From Phycisphaerae bacterium (GTDB lineage: Bacteria; Planctomycetota; Phycisphaerae; SM23-33), in NCBI GenBank assembly GCA_030628445.1, contig DAOVQV010000048.1, positions 1 through 8,292 of the forward strand: a stretch of 8,292 bases of DNA, written 5' to 3'. Below, one piece after another: positions 5,857 to 8,292 of the stretch. A model generated the notes under the pieces. That model saw nothing but the letters and a program-made list of their open reading frames with translations. It did no database searches and was not told the DNA's origin. The translations under genes were made by a program, and so were the position numbers. Every line of letters begins with the position of its first letter. The stretch's first letter is position 1.

Positions 5857-8292
5857 ATCGTCTCTCCAACGGTCTGAGGATCGATTTGCTCACGGGGCAG
5901 GGCGTCCCATTTCTCCAGCGTCTGTTGGCGGTAGCGATCCATGACCTGCGGGGACAAGGACCGCCAGATCAGCAGTTGCTTTCTCAGCTCCTTTATGAAG
6001 ACGCGGTTGGATCGCTGCCAGTCGCCCCGTGCGCCGCTGAGGCGGTAAAGCAGAATCCGAATCTCGTCGATCCCCTCGATCTCGCTGGGTTGGGACAGAA
6101 TCGCAAAGTTCTGCGTCACGCCCAGATCGAACGGCGCCAGGGCCACCGAAGCGGTAAACCCGAGCATGTCGTTGTCGCGCTGGCGGAATATGTGGCCCTT
6201 TATGGTTGCAAAGACGCCCAGTGACGTGTCCGTGTAATTGTCGAAGTGCTCCCTCAGGAAGCTCACCACTCCGGTGATATCGTAGGTAGAGACGGTGAAC
6301 GGGAATACCAGGTCGTACAGGTCGCCGGCGGGCTTGGGGATTTGCCATGACCTCTGGATTCCGGGGTTGGCGCTGCGTGAGGCCTTGGCGGCTGGGTAGA
6401 TCGTCGAGATCATTACCGTGCACATCACGATCAGGATCGTCACGATCGCGTTCGTTGAGCTGTAGTTCATCGCCGGGACGGACACCAACCCCATCCCCGA
6501 AAGCCACCCCATCACTCTCGCTGCGACCTGGCCCAGCAGGTACCCGCCCATCCCTCCGATGAAGGCGTAGACCGAGGCCTCGGCGAAGAACAAACTCGCC
6601 ACGTGAGGCGGCGCCAAACCCAGCGAGCTGAACGTGTAGATTTCCCTTTCGCGGTCCGAGATGCTCCCCAGCATGGTCGCAAAGATAATCAACCCACCCA
6701 GCGTGATCGGGATCAGCAAATCCCGCCAGCCGCTCGCCGTCGCCAGCGAGGTGAAGATGAGCCTGTAGACACCGCCGGCGTCGCCAACGTAGGTCGGCAG
6801 CTCGGAGACCCTGGCGACGCGCTGGGCGAGGTCTTGGATATCCTCGATGTTGTTGGGATATATGGTTATCGAGCGTATCTGCCCCCCAAGCAGCTTGGCC
6901 ATCCGGGGGGCGATGATGACGTTCATGTGCAAGTTGTAGGTGACGAACTGGGCGCTTTCGATGTCGGGCATTTCGCTGAGGGTTTCGGTGGCCATGGCTT
7001 CATCCTGTGTGAAGCTCTCCACCGACCCGCCGCCCGAGGAGCGGTAATCCACCGGAAGCATGCTCGAGCCTTCCAGCATGGTGAATCCCGCCAGCTTGTC
7101 CGTCACGACGCCGGCATACGTGAAGGGATGCCCCAGCAGCAGGACCTTCGCCACCCCGATATCGTCTACCGTCAGGTGCAGCTCTTCGCGGACGGCGTCG
7201 GTGAGGAATATCCCGTCCGCTTCCAGCAGGTCGATCTGTCCGGCGAACAAGTCCTCGATCTCGCTCTGGCGGTCAATGTCGCGCCTGTCGAGTCCGATCG
7301 CCGCCGCGACCGGTGCGATGTAATCGCCGTTGGCCGATGTCACCAGCCTCTCGAAGTTCACGTCGGTCTTTTCGGCCTCTTTTACATTCGTGGCCGTGGG
7401 CGAGATCCAGTACCTGGGCACGACCTGGGCTTCTTTGGTCAGATACCCCCGCAGCGCGTTGAATACCCCCTCGCCGATCGGGTTCCACAGCTGATGCCTC
7501 GCCAGGACCCTCGCCGGGCCGGTCAGCGTCTCTTCGTATGTGGTTCTTGTGCCCCAGCTCGTCCCGAACGACGCGAACGTCAGGATCGTAAATGTCAGCA
7601 GCACAACGGTAGTGGCGGTCAGCAACGTCCGCAGAGGCCGGCGACGCATGGTGGAGATGCCCATGTGCACAGCCGCCATCATCGTGCTCAAACGCGATAC
7701 GTCCGCGCTGTGGACCGTCGCGGCCAGGCCCTGCATCTTCTTGATCTCGGCCTGAAGCTTTCGGGTCATGATGAATATGACAAGGCTGGACAGCACTATG
7801 ATCCCGAAGGCAAGGAAAATCACGATCGGCGTCGCGGCCAGGCGAAAGGCCGGATTGACAAAGTACAGCACGATGAAGGTCGCCACGAAGAAGACGGCGA
7901 ACCACCCGATCTGGCGGTAGATGTGCGGCGTCCCGATCAGCAGCCGCTCCAGGGAGTAGGCGAAAGGCATCGCCAGCAGAAGCAGCAGCACCACCGCCGT
8001 CACCAGGTCCTTAATCACGTTGACCAATGGGATGTAGGCCCGCCGCGCCATGGCGGCTGAGGCGGCGAGAAACCCGTGCAGGGCGTCGGCCGTCACTTGC
8101 CGCTGCGAGTCTTCCTGCAAGTCCCGGGCGGTGGAATTAAGGACCTCCAGCGACTCCTGATTGATCCGGTTGTCGCGGAGCATGTCGAGGCGCCCTTCGT
8201 TGAGAACTTGCAGGTCGTGGGCCGTAACCGCTGAGGTGACGGGATGCTCCCACTGATCGATCATCGAGACGCCTTTACCGACGTATTGCTTC
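5853..8292 (-). CDS. Large FtsX/MacB-type ABC transporter permease (5' end probably beyond window)
   Basis: The frame is open from the TGA at 5853-5855 through the right edge. An ATG at 8262-8264 (803 residues, with a possible AAGG upstream) may be internal, because nine further sense codons precede it with no stop. Numbering from that Met: a soluble segment 1-80; three helices at about 84-108, 118-138 and 144-167; a helix at 212-235 that starts the FtsX unit; a long extracytoplasmic region 237-512; three helices at about 515-535, 556-582 and 604-625 with the FtsX-typical SDREREIYTFSSLGLAPPHV (536-555) and YPAAKASRSANP (623-634) signatures; then a soluble tail of about 165 residues (640-803). 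Helix, large external domain, three helices is the MacB/LolC/E topology used for mechanotransmission or export of lipoproteins and peptides. The extra N-terminal helices and C-terminal tail are not canonical. It is first of three coupled genes and likely dimerises and pairs with the ATPase. Confidence 0.9.
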   Translation of the reverse strand, partial: KQYVGKGVSMIDQWEHPVTSAVTAHDLQVLNEGRLDMLRDNRINQESLEVLNSTARDLQEDSQRQVTADALHGFLAASAAMARRAYIPLVNVIKDLVTAVVLLLLLAMPFAYSLERLLIGTPHIYRQIGWFAVFFVATFIVLYFVNPAFRLAATPIVIFLAFGIIVLSSLVIFIMTRKLQAEIKKMQGLAATVHSADVSRLSTMMAAVHMGISTMRRRPLRTLLTATTVVLLTFTILTFASFGTSWGTRTTYEETLTGPARVLARHQLWNPIGEGVFNALRGYLTKEAQVVPRYWISPTATNVKEAEKTDVNFERLVTSANGDYIAPVAAAIGLDRRDIDRQSEIEDLFAGQIDLLEADGIFLTDAVREELHLTVDDIGVAKVLLLGHPFTYAGVVTDKLAGFTMLEGSSMLPVDYRSSGGGSVESFTQDEAMATETLSEMPDIESAQFVTYNLHMNVIIAPRMAKLLGGQIRSITIYPNNIEDIQDLAQRVARVSELPTYVGDAGGVYRLIFTSLATASGWRDLLIPITLGGLIIFATMLGSISDREREIYTFSSLGLAPPHVASLFFAEASVYAFIGGMGGYLLGQVAARVMGWLSGMGLVSVPAMNYSSTNAIVTILIVMCTVMISTIYPAAKASRSANPGIQRSWQIPKPAGDLYDLVFPFTVSTYDITGVVSFLREHFDNYTDTSLGVFATIKGHIFRQRDNDMLGFTASVALAPFDLGVTQNFAILSQPSEIEGIDEIRILLYRLSGARGDWQRSNRVFIKELRKQLLIWRSLSPQVMDRYRQQTLEKWDALPREQIDPQTVGETM
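5864..5867 (-). promoter_or_regulatory. Ribosome binding site inside the permease 3' end, for the OPT-like gene
   Basis: GGAG lies 7 bases before the GTG start at 5856 and within the last codons of the permease gene. Together with the GTGA start/stop overlap at 5853-5856 it points to translational coupling of the two membrane proteins. An ATG at 5856-5858 is the last permease codon and is immediately followed by TGA, so it cannot start the downstream gene. Confidence 0.7.

Noticed and set aside
6603..8060. A 485-codon open frame on the plus strand
   Set aside because: It lies antisense to the ABC permease and encodes an Arg/Gln/His/Asp-rich product with no membrane helices or family motifs. 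This is the usual shadow of a GC-rich gene.

Overview
This is a GC-rich bacterial window dominated by membrane transport. It has six protein-coding genes and no RNA gene, insertion sequence, CRISPR array or rearrangement that I could see. The GC-rich codon use, GTG starts with GGAG-type ribosome binding sites, and a very large FtsX-type ABC permease next to an OPT-like membrane protein suggest a Planctomycetota-like or related PVC/FCB-fringe bacterium. That placement is a low-confidence guess, because no phylogenetic marker is present.

Left part (1-3092). A MATE-family efflux protein is read leftward and cut by the left edge (1-860). It is divergently transcribed from an AEC-type (auxin efflux carrier superfamily) permease (1074-2063). 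The 213-base region between them holds a perfect 7-2-7 inverted repeat (885-900) close to the MATE start and a sigma70-like promoter pointing toward the AEC gene (961-989). After a 71-base gap comes an RNase Z-like metallo-beta-lactamase-fold hydrolase (2135-2995). It has its own plausible promoter in the gap and may also be read through from the AEC gene. A candidate terminator (3042-3090) separates this rightward pair from the leftward operon that converges on it.

Right part (3090-8292). One leftward operon contains, in transcription order, a large FtsX/MacB-type ABC permease (5853-8292, N-terminus beyond the right edge), a 669-residue polytopic membrane protein resembling the oligopeptide transporter (OPT) superfamily (3847-5856), and a LolD/MacB-type ABC ATPase (3090-3818). 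The permease and OPT-like genes overlap by 4 bases (GTGA), and the ATPase starts 28 bases after the OPT-like stop. The arrangement suggests one membrane machine: a permease working with the ATPase, plus an unusual many-pass partner encoded between them.

This operon is the most interesting item. A single-permease MacB/Lol-type ABC system is coupled to an OPT-like protein, and the permease itself carries extra N-terminal membrane helices and a long C-terminal soluble extension. Its substrate and direction of transport cannot be read from the sequence.
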